Counted from the stretch's first letter, positions 28,957-37,653 are shown. The stretch: DNA of 41,451 nucleotides from Candidatus Omnitrophota bacterium (GCA_018824145.1 JAHJHC010000062.1:1-41451), one strand, 5' to 3'. Notes: generated from the letters alone by a model not told the origin. Numbers and translations are program-made.

Positions 28957-28980
28957 CTAATCAGACTTCTAATCAGACTT
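28957..28980 (+). repeat. Perfect 12-bp tandem duplication CTAATCAGACTT x2
   Basis: Direct reading of ctaatcagacttctaatcagactt. Confidence 0.9.
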
Positions 28981-28990
28981 AGGGGGTAGT

Positions 28991-29437
28991 GTGAATTTTT
29001 TCGTGAGTCTCAGTGAAAATCAGATGTTTTTAACAGTGCTTATAGCATGGTTACTGGCCCAGACCATAAAAGTAGCGATTGGTGTAATCCGCGAAAAAAG
29101 ATTCAACTTCAGGTGGTTTGTAGGTACTGGAGGAATGCCTAGTTCCCATGCTGCGACTGCTTCGGCCCTGGCTGCTTCAGTCGGATTTACATTTGGTTTT
29201 TCGTCCCCATTTTTTGCAATTGCCTTTTTCTTTGCTTTTATCATAATGTTTGATGCCCAGGGTGTACGTCGCCAGAGCGGACAACAGGCAGAGGTGCTAA
29301 ATAAAATTATTGAGGATATCTATCTAAAAAGGGGGGTCAAACAGGAGAGGCTTATTGAATTGTTAGGGCATACCCCTATACAGGTATTTATAGGTGCTGC
29401 ATTGGGTGTCTTAATAGCGTTTTTTAGGTATAGGTAA
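28991..29437 (+). CDS. Divergent PAP2 family (DUF212/YuiD-like) protein
   Basis: GGMPSSHAATASALAASVGF, MFDAQGVRRQSGQQAEVLN, LLGHTPIQVFIGAALG. Confidence 0.88.
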   Translation: MNFFVSLSENQMFLTVLIAWLLAQTIKVAIGVIREKRFNFRWFVGTGGMPSSHAATASALAASVGFTFGFSSPFFAIAFFFAFIIMFDAQGVRRQSGQQAEVLNKIIEDIYLKRGVKQERLIELLGHTPIQVFIGAALGVLIAFFRYR

Positions 29438-29451
29438 AAAGGAGGGTGGCA

Positions 29452-30357
29452 GTGAATAAGAAATTCATAGGTGCTGGTATAACGTTTGCATTAGTGATGG
29501 TTTTGATATTTATTGCACTTAGCACTAAGAGTGAGTATAAGGCCGAGGCCTTGTCAGATTTTAAATCCATAAAAGAATTGATGTCAAAGGATAAGCTGGA
29601 TGAGGCAAAGAAGAAAATGGATGAGATAAAAGGCAAGGATTCCGATTCAATCCTATTGGGAAAGCAATATTTTGACCTAGGTAATTTATATGAAAAAAAA
29701 GGGGACCTTGTCAAAGCAAGAGACATACACAGTATTATATTACATAACTACCAGAACATAGATAACATACTGGAGGTCCAGGAAAAGCTAGGTAAACTCA
29801 ACACAGAAATACTTTTTTCCAAGATCATTACCGATACCGACCTGCTTTATAAAGTTGAGCCCGGAGATTCACTTTCCAAGATCGCTAAAAAATTCGGGAC
29901 TACGGTCGACCTTATAAAGGTTTCAAATTCCCTTGAAAGCGACGTAATACGTGCCAATTCAGATCTTAAGGTCTCGAAGGCCAGCTATAAGATACTTGTA
30001 GACAAGTCCCAGAATCTATTAACTATTCTTAAGGATGATGATATTATTTTTAAGGTTTATCGTGTTTCAACCGGGGAGAATAGTTCTACGCCAGTAGGGA
30101 CTTTCAAGATAGTTAATAAGATAAAGGACCCTGTCTGGTATAATCAAGGCGTAGTCGTACCGTCAGAAAGCCCTGACAATATCCTGGGCTCGCGCTGGCT
30201 CGGATTTTCTAATCCAGGGTATGGTATTCATGGGACCATAGAGCCGGATAGCGTCGGACGCCAGGCTACCAGAGGTTGTATAAGGATGCTTAATGCTGAA
30301 ATAGAAGAAGTTTATACAATAATCCCTGTCGGTACTGAAGTTACTATAGTGGAGTGA
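29452..30357 (+). CDS. LysM + L,D-transpeptidase (YkuD) protein
   Basis: YKVEPGDSLSKIAKKFGTTVDLI LysM; GIHGTIEPDSVGRQATRGCIRM catalytic motif; GTG 29452 better spaced from AGGAGG than 29446. Confidence 0.88.
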   Translation: MNKKFIGAGITFALVMVLIFIALSTKSEYKAEALSDFKSIKELMSKDKLDEAKKKMDEIKGKDSDSILLGKQYFDLGNLYEKKGDLVKARDIHSIILHNYQNIDNILEVQEKLGKLNTEILFSKIITDTDLLYKVEPGDSLSKIAKKFGTTVDLIKVSNSLESDVIRANSDLKVSKASYKILVDKSQNLLTILKDDDIIFKVYRVSTGENSSTPVGTFKIVNKIKDPVWYNQGVVVPSESPDNILGSRWLGFSNPGYGIHGTIEPDSVGRQATRGCIRMLNAEIEEVYTIIPVGTEVTIVE

Positions 30358-30363
30358 GTACAT

Positions 30364-31311
30364 ATGGCGAGTGGGTTGGATTTTGAAAAACCTATATTGG
30401 AACTGGAACTTAAGATTGCAGAATTAAAGGCCCTGGCATCTGATGGCAGCATAGACCTTGCAGAAGAGATAAATAAGCTGGAATCAAGGCTTGAGAAGGT
30501 AAGAAGAGAGATATTCGAGTCTCTTACGCCGTGGCAGAAGGTGCAGATAGCAAGGCATCCGAAAAGGCCTTATACTATGGATTACATAAATATGATAATG
30601 GTGGATTTTATTGAGCTTCACGGCGACAGGATGTTCCAGGATGATAAGGCTATTATAGGAGGCTTTGCTAAGATAGACGGAGAAAAGATCCTTATAATCG
30701 GACATCAGAAAGGCAAGGATACTAAAGAAAATCTCATGAGGAATTTCGGTAGTGCACACCCTGAAGGATATCGCAAGGCCATGAGATTGATGGAACTCGC
30801 TGAAAAATTTAATGTACCCATAGTTACTTTTATCGATACGCCTGGTGCATATCCTGGAATAGGCGCTGAAGAACGGGGACAGGCAAATTCTATAGCACAT
30901 AATTTAAGGGAGATGATTTTTTTACGAGTACCTGTCATTGTAATAGTTATAGGAGAAGGTGGTTCGGGCGGTGCGCTTGGAATAGGGATAGGAGATAGGG
31001 TCTATGTGATGGAGAATGCCTACTATTCAGTGATATCGCCAGAAGGGTGTGCTGCAATTTTATGGAAGGATAGATTGAAGGCGCCAGAGGCAGCAGAAGT
31101 CCTGAAACTTACAGCAAAGGATTTGATTGGTTTGAAGATTATTGACGGAGAGATCCCTGAGCCATTGGGTGGCGCACACCGTGATCCTGAAAAGGCAGCA
31201 CAGGCACTAAAGAGGTATATAAAGAAAGCCCTGAAGGAGTTAAAAATACTGTCTATAGATAAATTAGTAGATAGGCGTTATGAAAAATTCAGGGGTATGG
31301 GGGATATATAA
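30364..31311 (+). CDS. accA: Acetyl-CoA carboxylase carboxyltransferase subunit alpha
   Basis: LTPWQKVQIARHPKRPYTMDYI, HGDRMFQDDKAIIGGFA, FIDTPGAYPGIGAEERGQ, GEGGSGGALGIGIGD. Confidence 0.96.
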   Translation: MASGLDFEKPILELELKIAELKALASDGSIDLAEEINKLESRLEKVRREIFESLTPWQKVQIARHPKRPYTMDYINMIMVDFIELHGDRMFQDDKAIIGGFAKIDGEKILIIGHQKGKDTKENLMRNFGSAHPEGYRKAMRLMELAEKFNVPIVTFIDTPGAYPGIGAEERGQANSIAHNLREMIFLRVPVIVIVIGEGGSGGALGIGIGDRVYVMENAYYSVISPEGCAAILWKDRLKAPEAAEVLKLTAKDLIGLKIIDGEIPEPLGGAHRDPEKAAQALKRYIKKALKELKILSIDKLVDRRYEKFRGMGDI

Positions 31312-31320
31312 ATAGTTATA

Positions 31321-31408
31321 GCCGGAGTGGCGGAATTGGCTGACGCGCACGACTCAAAATCGTGTGAGGTTACCCCTCGTGTGGGTTCGACTCCCACCTC
31401 CGGCACCA
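31321..31408 (+). tRNA. tRNA-Leu (anticodon CAA), CCA encoded
   Basis: GCCGGAG/CTCCGGC acceptor, CACGA-CTCAAAA-TCGTG anticodon arm, long variable arm GAGG..CCTC, GTGGG-TTCGACT-CCCAC T arm. Confidence 0.95.
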
Positions 31409-31522
31409 TCCTACGTTCACATGAGGTTAATATTCGAAGCATACTTCGGATGGCAAGCCACTGGCATTTGTAGGAAGGAGCACCCAAAAAGGGGTTTTAG
31501 GGAAAAGATATTAAAATAAATA

Positions 31523-32224
31523 ATGAGTAAAATTTATTCTGCTAAGATTAAAAATAAAGCTTGCTTATTGAGAAGTAAAGGGTTTTCATTAAAAGAAATT
31601 TCTTTAGAATTAGATATCCCTAAGAATACTATTCAAGGTTGGGTTAGGTATATAGAATTGACTAATAAGCAAAGGAGACGTTTGAGTAAAAAAGAAAAGC
31701 TCGGCGGTTATATAGGAAGGCTAAAGGCTAAGGATGTACTTAAAAGGAAGATAGAAGACTGGAAGAGACAAATACGAAAACGAGTGAATTATATGAGAAA
31801 ATTGCCTTATAAGGATGAAGAAATTGGTAAGCTTACTTGCGGGCTATTATATTTGTGTGAAGGGGGAAAATATCCTTCAACAAGACAACTAACCTTTGGA
31901 AATTCTGATCCTAAAATAATAAGATCATTTTTAAAATTGTTGAGGCAATGGTTTCATGTAGATGAAAGCAAGTTTAGGTGTCGGGTTATGCATCGATGGG
32001 ATCAAGATGGTAAAAGTTTAAATAGATATTGGTCAAACCTGACAAAGATTTCACCTGGACAGTTCTATAAAAGTTACGCAGATAAAAGAACTCTCGATAA
32101 ACCAACTAAAAAAGAAGGATATAAAGGGGTTTGCGCAGTTATGTACTTCAATACTAACTTGCAATTTGAACTTCAAGCTATTGGAGAGTCTATCGTAGAA
32201 TTTGGTGGAGCTGACGGGAATTGA
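31523..32224 (+). CDS. HTH + single LAGLIDADG-like motif protein (homing-endonuclease-like, free-standing)
   Basis: N-terminal HTH LLRSKGFSLKEISLELDIPKNTIQGWV; TCGLLYLCEGGK....LTFGNSDPKIIRSFLKLLRQWF; RYWSNLTKISPGQFYKSY. Last codons lie inside the antisense tRNA-Ala. Confidence 0.7.
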   Translation: MSKIYSAKIKNKACLLRSKGFSLKEISLELDIPKNTIQGWVRYIELTNKQRRRLSKKEKLGGYIGRLKAKDVLKRKIEDWKRQIRKRVNYMRKLPYKDEEIGKLTCGLLYLCEGGKYPSTRQLTFGNSDPKIIRSFLKLLRQWFHVDESKFRCRVMHRWDQDGKSLNRYWSNLTKISPGQFYKSYADKRTLDKPTKKEGYKGVCAVMYFNTNLQFELQAIGESIVEFGGADGN

Positions 32225-32276
32225 ACCCGTGATCCGACAATGCCATTGTCGTGTGATCCCGCTTCACTACAGCCCC
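32203..32276 (-). tRNA. tRNA-Ala (anticodon GGC), CCA encoded
   Basis: Minus strand GGGGCTG/CAGCTCC acceptor with G3-U70 pair, CGACA-ATGGCAT-TGTCG anticodon arm, ACGGG-TTCAATT-CCCGT T arm, A-CCA 3' end. Confidence 0.92.
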
Positions 32277-32353
32277 AAAACAGTGATTTTCTCAAATTTT
32301 AAGTATAACATTTTAATGCATATTTGTCAAAAAATTTTAAAAGAGACCGCTTT

Positions 32354-34852
32354 ATGACCCAGGAATTTTACCCATTCAAAGATATTGAAAAAAAGTGGCA
32401 GAAGAAGTGGGGAAAACAGGGGATGTTTAAAATGGACCCTGGTTCTTCTAAAGCAAAGTATTATTGTTTAATGATGTTTCCTTATCCTTCTTCAGCTCTT
32501 CACGTCGGTCATGGGAGGAATTATATAATAGGAGATGTGGTAGCGCGCTATAAGATTATGAGAGGATTTAATGTGCTTGCGCCGATGGGTTGGGATGCCT
32601 TTGGCCTGCCTGCTGAGAATGCCGCGATAAAAAGTGGTATCCATCCTAGAATTTCGACTCTGAATAATATAAAGACAATGAAGAAACAGCTTCTTTCCTG
32701 GGGTGTAGGTTATGATTGGGATAGAGAAGTCACTTCCTGCGAACCTGATTATTATAAATGGACGCAGTGGATATTTTTACAGCTTTACCAGAAAGGCCTC
32801 GCGTATAAAAAAAAGGCAGCCGTAAACTGGTGTCCGTCGTGCCAGACAGTATTGGCAAATGAGCAGGTTGTAGACGGTGGCTGCGAAAGGTGTTCTACGC
32901 AGGTTGAGCTGCGCAATCTAGAGCAGTGGTTTTTTAAAATTACCGACTATGCTCAGACCCTCTTGGATGATCTGGACCTTTTAAATGATTGGCCGGAGAG
33001 GGTGAAGTTAATGCAGAAAAATTGGATATCGAAAAGCGAAGGCGTAGAGATAGATTTTAAGGTTGTAGATACTGATATTACATTGAAGTGTTTTACTACA
33101 AGAGTAGATACGATTTATGGCGCTACATATATGGTAATGGCCCCTGAACACCCGTTGATCGATGATTTGATAAAAGGATCCGAGAATGAGAGCGAAATAC
33201 GACGATTTATCGACGAGGTTAAAAAAGAAAGTGTCTTGGATAGGGTATCAGTTGATATTGAGAAGAAGGGAGTTTTTACAAATAGATATGTAGTAAATCC
33301 TGTCAATAATAAAAAGATACCGCTTTGGATAGCAAACTATGTATTGATGGAATACGGGACCGGCGCAGTAATGGCAGTGCCTGCGCATGACCAGAGAGAT
33401 TTTGAGTTTGCAAAAAGATATGATTTAGCTATAGACCTTGTTATAGATAATCCCAAGGCACCTCTCAGGGCAGAAGACATGAAAGAGGCCTTTGTTGAAG
33501 AAGGGGTCATGGTGAATTCCGATAGATTCAATGGAATCTCAAGCCTCGAGGCTATGGGAAAGATAGCTGATTATATGGAGAAAGAGGGTATAGCCAGACG
33601 TGGTGTACATTATAAGTTAAGAGACTGGTTGGTCTCTAGACAGAGATATTGGGGCGCGCCAATACCTATTGTTTATTGTGATAAGTGTGGTATCCAGCCG
33701 GTAAAGGAAAAAGACTTACCTGTTTTATTACCCGAGAATATTAAATTCAAACCCCATGGTGAATCGCCGCTGAAGGATGTTAAAAAATTTGTGGAGACAA
33801 AATGTCCCAAATGCAGTTCAAAGGCCCGGCGGGAGATAGATACCATGGATACCTTCGTTGATTCAAGCTGGTATTTTTTAAGATATTTATCTCCAAAGGA
33901 CGATAAAAGGGCATTTGATAAAAATATGGTCAATGAATGGCTGCCAGTGGATCAGTATATCGGAGGCGTAGAACATGCGATCTTACATCTCATGTATTCC
34001 AGATTTATTGTAAAGGTGCTTTACGATATGGGGTATATAGGTTTTAAGGAACCGTTTGCAAGGCTTTTTACCCAGGGTATGATTATAAAAGATGGCAGAA
34101 AGATGTCCAAGTCAAAGGGGAATGTTATAAGTCCTGACGCACTTATTGATAAGTACGGCGCAGATACTGTTAGATTTTACACGCTGTTTATCGGGCCTCC
34201 TGAAAAAGATGCTGAATGGAATGATCGTGGAGTGGAAGGTGCCTGGAGGTTTTTGAATAGAGTATGGCGGCTTGCCCCGTACGAAATTTCGGTTAATCCT
34301 ACTGCAGAAGCAGAATTTCGTACGGGGCTTGGTTTGCCAACTTCACCACTCAGGCGCAAAACTCATCTGACTATTAAAAAAGTTACTGAAGACATCGAGG
34401 GGGCTTTTCATTTTAATACTGCCCTCAGTGCCATAATGGAACTGGTAAACGAGATTTATTTATATGCAGGTATCCAACATCCAACATCCAGCATCCAGCA
34501 ACCAGCATCAAACATTGAACTAAAACAAGCCATAGCTACTGTCGTAACACTACTTGCGCCCTTTGTTCCGCATATTGCTGAAGAGATGTGGGAAAAGTTG
34601 GGGAACAAGAAAAGTGTTTTTGACCATAGTTGGCCTGGATACGATCCGCAGGCGCTTAGTCAGGATAAGATTATTATGGTTATCCAGATAAACGGCAAGG
34701 TCAGGGCACGCGTAGAAGTCCCTGCAAAAGTATCTGAAGATGAGATAAAAAAGGCAGTATTGGAGAATCCTGTTGTTAATAAATGGATAGAGGAAAGGCC
34801 CCTGAAGAAATTCATAATCGTGCAGGGGAAGTTAGTGAACCTGGTAATATAA
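32354..34852 (+). CDS. leuS: Leucine-tRNA ligase
   Basis: YPSSALHVGHGRNYIIGD (HIGH), GWDAFGLPAENAA, DGRKMSKSKGNVISPD (KMSKS), C-terminal QINGKVRARVEVP. ATG at 32354 (MTQEFYPFKDIEKKWQKKW) preferred over TTG 32324. Confidence 0.96.
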   Translation: MTQEFYPFKDIEKKWQKKWGKQGMFKMDPGSSKAKYYCLMMFPYPSSALHVGHGRNYIIGDVVARYKIMRGFNVLAPMGWDAFGLPAENAAIKSGIHPRISTLNNIKTMKKQLLSWGVGYDWDREVTSCEPDYYKWTQWIFLQLYQKGLAYKKKAAVNWCPSCQTVLANEQVVDGGCERCSTQVELRNLEQWFFKITDYAQTLLDDLDLLNDWPERVKLMQKNWISKSEGVEIDFKVVDTDITLKCFTTRVDTIYGATYMVMAPEHPLIDDLIKGSENESEIRRFIDEVKKESVLDRVSVDIEKKGVFTNRYVVNPVNNKKIPLWIANYVLMEYGTGAVMAVPAHDQRDFEFAKRYDLAIDLVIDNPKAPLRAEDMKEAFVEEGVMVNSDRFNGISSLEAMGKIADYMEKEGIARRGVHYKLRDWLVSRQRYWGAPIPIVYCDKCGIQPVKEKDLPVLLPENIKFKPHGESPLKDVKKFVETKCPKCSSKARREIDTMDTFVDSSWYFLRYLSPKDDKRAFDKNMVNEWLPVDQYIGGVEHAILHLMYSRFIVKVLYDMGYIGFKEPFARLFTQGMIIKDGRKMSKSKGNVISPDALIDKYGADTVRFYTLFIGPPEKDAEWNDRGVEGAWRFLNRVWRLAPYEISVNPTAEAEFRTGLGLPTSPLRRKTHLTIKKVTEDIEGAFHFNTALSAIMELVNEIYLYAGIQHPTSSIQQPASNIELKQAIATVVTLLAPFVPHIAEEMWEKLGNKKSVFDHSWPGYDPQALSQDKIIMVIQINGKVRARVEVPAKVSEDEIKKAVLENPVVNKWIEERPLKKFIIVQGKLVNLVI
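34471..34519 (+). repeat. Heptanucleotide tandem array (~7 x CATCCAG-like) within leuS
   Basis: tatccaa catccaa catccag catccag caaccag catcaaa cattgaa. Confidence 0.85.
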
Positions 34853-34858
34853 AATTTA

Positions 34859-34921
34859 GATACTAGATCCTTGATCCTGGTATTACCTACAAGCATCCAG
34901 CATCAAGTATCCAGCATCAAG
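34859..34921 (+). repeat. Heptanucleotide array with inverted halves between leuS and the next CDS
   Basis: gatacta gatcctt gatcctg gtattac ctacaag catccag catcaag tatccag catcaag; CTTGATCCTGG (34870-34880) pairs with CCAGCATCAAG (34897-34907) with one mismatch. Confidence 0.75.
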
Positions 34922-34926
34922 AAATT

Positions 34927-36111
34927 ATGCTGAAGAAGCTTCTTTTTATTACACTTTTTATATTATTGTCTTATAATACAAGGGTTCATGCAGACACTAT
35001 CTATTTGAAGAATGGCAATAAGATCACGGGTATTATAACGAAAGAAGAGAGTGAGTCTATAGGGATAGATATAAATATCGGCGCGACAGTTACTTTTTCC
35101 AGGCAAGATATAGAAAGAATAGAAAGGGATTCTGATCTGGAACAAACCAAGATAAAAGAGGAATGGGAGTCTGAAAAGGCCAGGAAAGAAGCGGAGAAAA
35201 AAGAAGAGGATGCTTTTGAAGAAGGCCAGAGAGATAAAGGCCTAGTTGATTATGAAGGTAAATGGGTCACACTGGAGGAAAAGGAACGTTTACAGGCAGC
35301 AAGCATAGCTAAGGGTGGTCCTGTATCTCCTAGTCACAGGGAATCCGTATATAAAAAAGATTCAAAGAAGGCATCTGGGTTTGCAAAAAAATTGCTCAAA
35401 AAAGGCAAATGGCTTATACGTGAGACCGAACACTTCTCTATTTTTTATAAAGATCCGGCTCAAGCAAAGATAGTGAGCGATAAGGCAGAATATTATTTTG
35501 AAAAGATAGTATATGATCTCGGATATGAGGGTGAGATAGCCTGGGATGAGAAATGCCGCGTATATATCGTAGAGAGCGTTGAAGAGTGGAAGGTCTTTTT
35601 TGAAGATATTGGGTTTAATCCAGATTTGGCAGGAGGATTTGTGCCGAATTACGAGGAAAAAGAGATGTTTTTATGTGCCTTGTCAGAGGGGTATCTAGCA
35701 GTTACGTTTCCGCATGAATTGACCCATCTTATATTTAGGGAAATAGCTGATAAGAGTACCATACCTCTGTGGTTGAATGAGGGGTTGGCGAATTACGAGG
35801 CGAGCCTGACGAGCGTTTCAAATGAACTCCTCATGAAATATATAACAAAAGGCCGGCATATCCTCCTGGGGGATCTCTTGCGTATGACGGATTATCCCGA
35901 AGGAAAAGAAATGAGGGAGCTTTTCTATGCGCAGTCGGAGAAATTAGTGGCATTTCTGATTACGCAGTATGGAAGAGAAAAATTCAGAAAATTTTGCGAA
36001 TTGATTCTTAAAGACAGATCCTTTAAGGATTCAGTCCTTAGCGTTTATAAAGCGGATTTTAAGGATCTGGAAGATTTTAATATAAAATTGGTAGAATATA
36101 TCGTTAGGTAA
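34927..36111 (+). CDS. Secreted gluzincin-type metallopeptidase (peptidase MA-like)
   Basis: Signal peptide; DTIYLKNGNKITGIITKEE; FPHELTHLIFREIADKSTIPLWLNEGLANYEAS (HExxH + downstream E). Confidence 0.8.
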   Translation: MLKKLLFITLFILLSYNTRVHADTIYLKNGNKITGIITKEESESIGIDINIGATVTFSRQDIERIERDSDLEQTKIKEEWESEKARKEAEKKEEDAFEEGQRDKGLVDYEGKWVTLEEKERLQAASIAKGGPVSPSHRESVYKKDSKKASGFAKKLLKKGKWLIRETEHFSIFYKDPAQAKIVSDKAEYYFEKIVYDLGYEGEIAWDEKCRVYIVESVEEWKVFFEDIGFNPDLAGGFVPNYEEKEMFLCALSEGYLAVTFPHELTHLIFREIADKSTIPLWLNEGLANYEASLTSVSNELLMKYITKGRHILLGDLLRMTDYPEGKEMRELFYAQSEKLVAFLITQYGREKFRKFCELILKDRSFKDSVLSVYKADFKDLEDFNIKLVEYIVR

Positions 36112-36123
36112 AAAGGAGGAATA

Positions 36124-36480
36124 ATGGTTAACACATCTTTGAAAATTTTCTTAGTTGTAATATTCATCTTATCTCTACAGGCTTGCGCAGATGTTAAAGT
36201 ACCGACTGCAGAATATGCATTGACACACCCGCTAAGCACTAAGACAATGGTGGTTCCTGGCACGAGCAAAGGTGAGGTTCTTGAAAAATGGGGTGAACCT
36301 TCTGATATAATAGATGAGGGTTATGATGACAGGGGTATTAAGAAAGAGGCATGGATATATGAGGCGTGGTTCCCCAATACCCCGATAGACTTTAGGCATC
36401 TCTCAAGAAGAAAGAAGATTTATTTTACAGGTGATTTTGTAACAGGGCATGAGGATATAGAAGATGAAAAACCCTTATAA
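36124..36480 (+). CDS. BamE/SmpA-like lipoprotein
   Basis: Lipobox LSLQAC; VPGTSKGEVLEKWGEPSDI...KEAWIYEAWFPN...KIYFTGDFVTG. Confidence 0.6.
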   Translation: MVNTSLKIFLVVIFILSLQACADVKVPTAEYALTHPLSTKTMVVPGTSKGEVLEKWGEPSDIIDEGYDDRGIKKEAWIYEAWFPNTPIDFRHLSRRKKIYFTGDFVTGHEDIEDEKPL

Positions 36481-36970
36481 TAGCAGTAAAAAAATATATT
36501 ATATTTTATTAGTTATTACCTGCGTAATAATAATCTTTGCATCTGTGTCGATTAAAAGAGAAGCGATAGGCGCACCTGAATATGATGTGTCTATAGGGAA
36601 TAAAGATGCCTTAAAGGCTTATATCGGAGACCTGTCTTTAATAATGATGGAAGTCGATATCATGTTGAGGACCTTAGGGTCAACCACTTTATCCTTAAAG
36701 ACATTTAAAGAATCTATCAAGGGTATGGATGTGTATATTACTAAGATCGAACGCATGCAATATCCTGAGGTTATGTCGAGGCTGCACAAGATGGTTTTAT
36801 TATCGTTCAAAAAATTCAGGATGGGTTTTCTAATGTTTTCGATTGAGGAAAGAGATATCGGTGCTAGGCTGTTTAAAAGCGCCAGGTACTTGTTAAAATA
36901 TGCGGCAGACGATATGGTTAGTATTGTGGAAAAGGAAGGGTGGCGCGTAGAGAATAAGACAGAGGAGTGA
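36464..36970 (+). CDS. Hypothetical membrane-anchored protein
   Basis: Overlaps the previous CDS by 17 nt; N-terminal TM IYYILLVITCVIIIFASVSI. Confidence 0.6.
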   Translation: MKNPYNSSKKIYYILLVITCVIIIFASVSIKREAIGAPEYDVSIGNKDALKAYIGDLSLIMMEVDIMLRTLGSTTLSLKTFKESIKGMDVYITKIERMQYPEVMSRLHKMVLLSFKKFRMGFLMFSIEERDIGARLFKSARYLLKYAADDMVSIVEKEGWRVENKTEE

Positions 36971-36975
36971 TATAA

Positions 36976-37653
36976 ATGAAAAAGTTTGTTTTATGTATTG
37001 GCCTATTGTTTATTTTCTTATATTTTTGGTATAGTGAGGCCTATTCAACAGAAGAGAATAGACAATCTCAACAGCAGGCTATACAGGCCCGCGAGCTCCC
37101 TCAGAATACACAACCGAGAAGGCCTATACTTCCGCCTGTTGTTCCTTCTGCTGTATCAACAGTTTCGCCTACATCTTCTCCTCATATTGCTATACCTCCT
37201 GTTAGTGTACCGTATCAGCATCCTAATACTACCATTCATAATGTCCCGAGCTTTCCTGCACAAATAGCAGTGCCTAGAATAGATGTTTCTCCTGGTATCC
37301 CGAATATGCCGATAATCGGATACACATTATCAGAGGTGGTAGATATAGGACATAATGAGGATGGGGCACAATGGATAAAAGTAAAAGACGAAATTTTTGA
37401 TGTGCCTGATCCGTTAGAAATAAAGGTTGACCCAAAGACTACTAATATAAGAGAGAGAGAAACCCCGTTGAACTTTAGGGATATAAAAAAAGGAGATACC
37501 GTCAGCGTTGTTTATAATAAAGATCCTGAAACCGGAGAGAATACAGCTAGCTTTATAGGAGTTTTGACTGAAGAAGATTTAAAGGTAATGGAAGAAAGTC
37601 TTAAATCAGGGTTGAATGTAATAGAAGAGGGAAATATATCTCCCGAAGAGTAA
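36976..37653 (+). CDS. Secreted proline-rich hypothetical protein
   Basis: Signal peptide MKKFVLCIGLLFIFLYFWYSEAYS, Pro-rich linker, C-terminal KGDTVSVVYNKDPETGENTASFIG. Confidence 0.65.
   Translation: MKKFVLCIGLLFIFLYFWYSEAYSTEENRQSQQQAIQARELPQNTQPRRPILPPVVPSAVSTVSPTSSPHIAIPPVSVPYQHPNTTIHNVPSFPAQIAVPRIDVSPGIPNMPIIGYTLSEVVDIGHNEDGAQWIKVKDEIFDVPDPLEIKVDPKTTNIRERETPLNFRDIKKGDTVSVVYNKDPETGENTASFIGVLTEEDLKVMEESLKSGLNVIEEGNISPEE

Noticed and set aside
31278-31487. Minus-strand ORF 'VPEVGVEPTRGVTSHDFESCASANSATPA'
   Set aside because: It is the antisense translation of tRNA-Leu, a well-known spurious peptide; no start context.
31523-32224. Group I intron or intein hosting the LAGLIDADG-like protein
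   Set aside because: Both flanking tRNAs appear complete and unsplit, and no intein splice motifs or interrupted host gene are visible.
34471-34519. Possible CRISPR array from short repeats
   Set aside because: Seven-bp contiguous units with no spacers; a microsatellite, not CRISPR. No repeat-spacer array seen anywhere in the window.
36986-37267. 93-aa + frame ORF inside the proline-rich gene
   Set aside because: Out-of-frame low-complexity (Leu-rich) shadow of a proline-rich coding region, with the signal peptide in the other frame.
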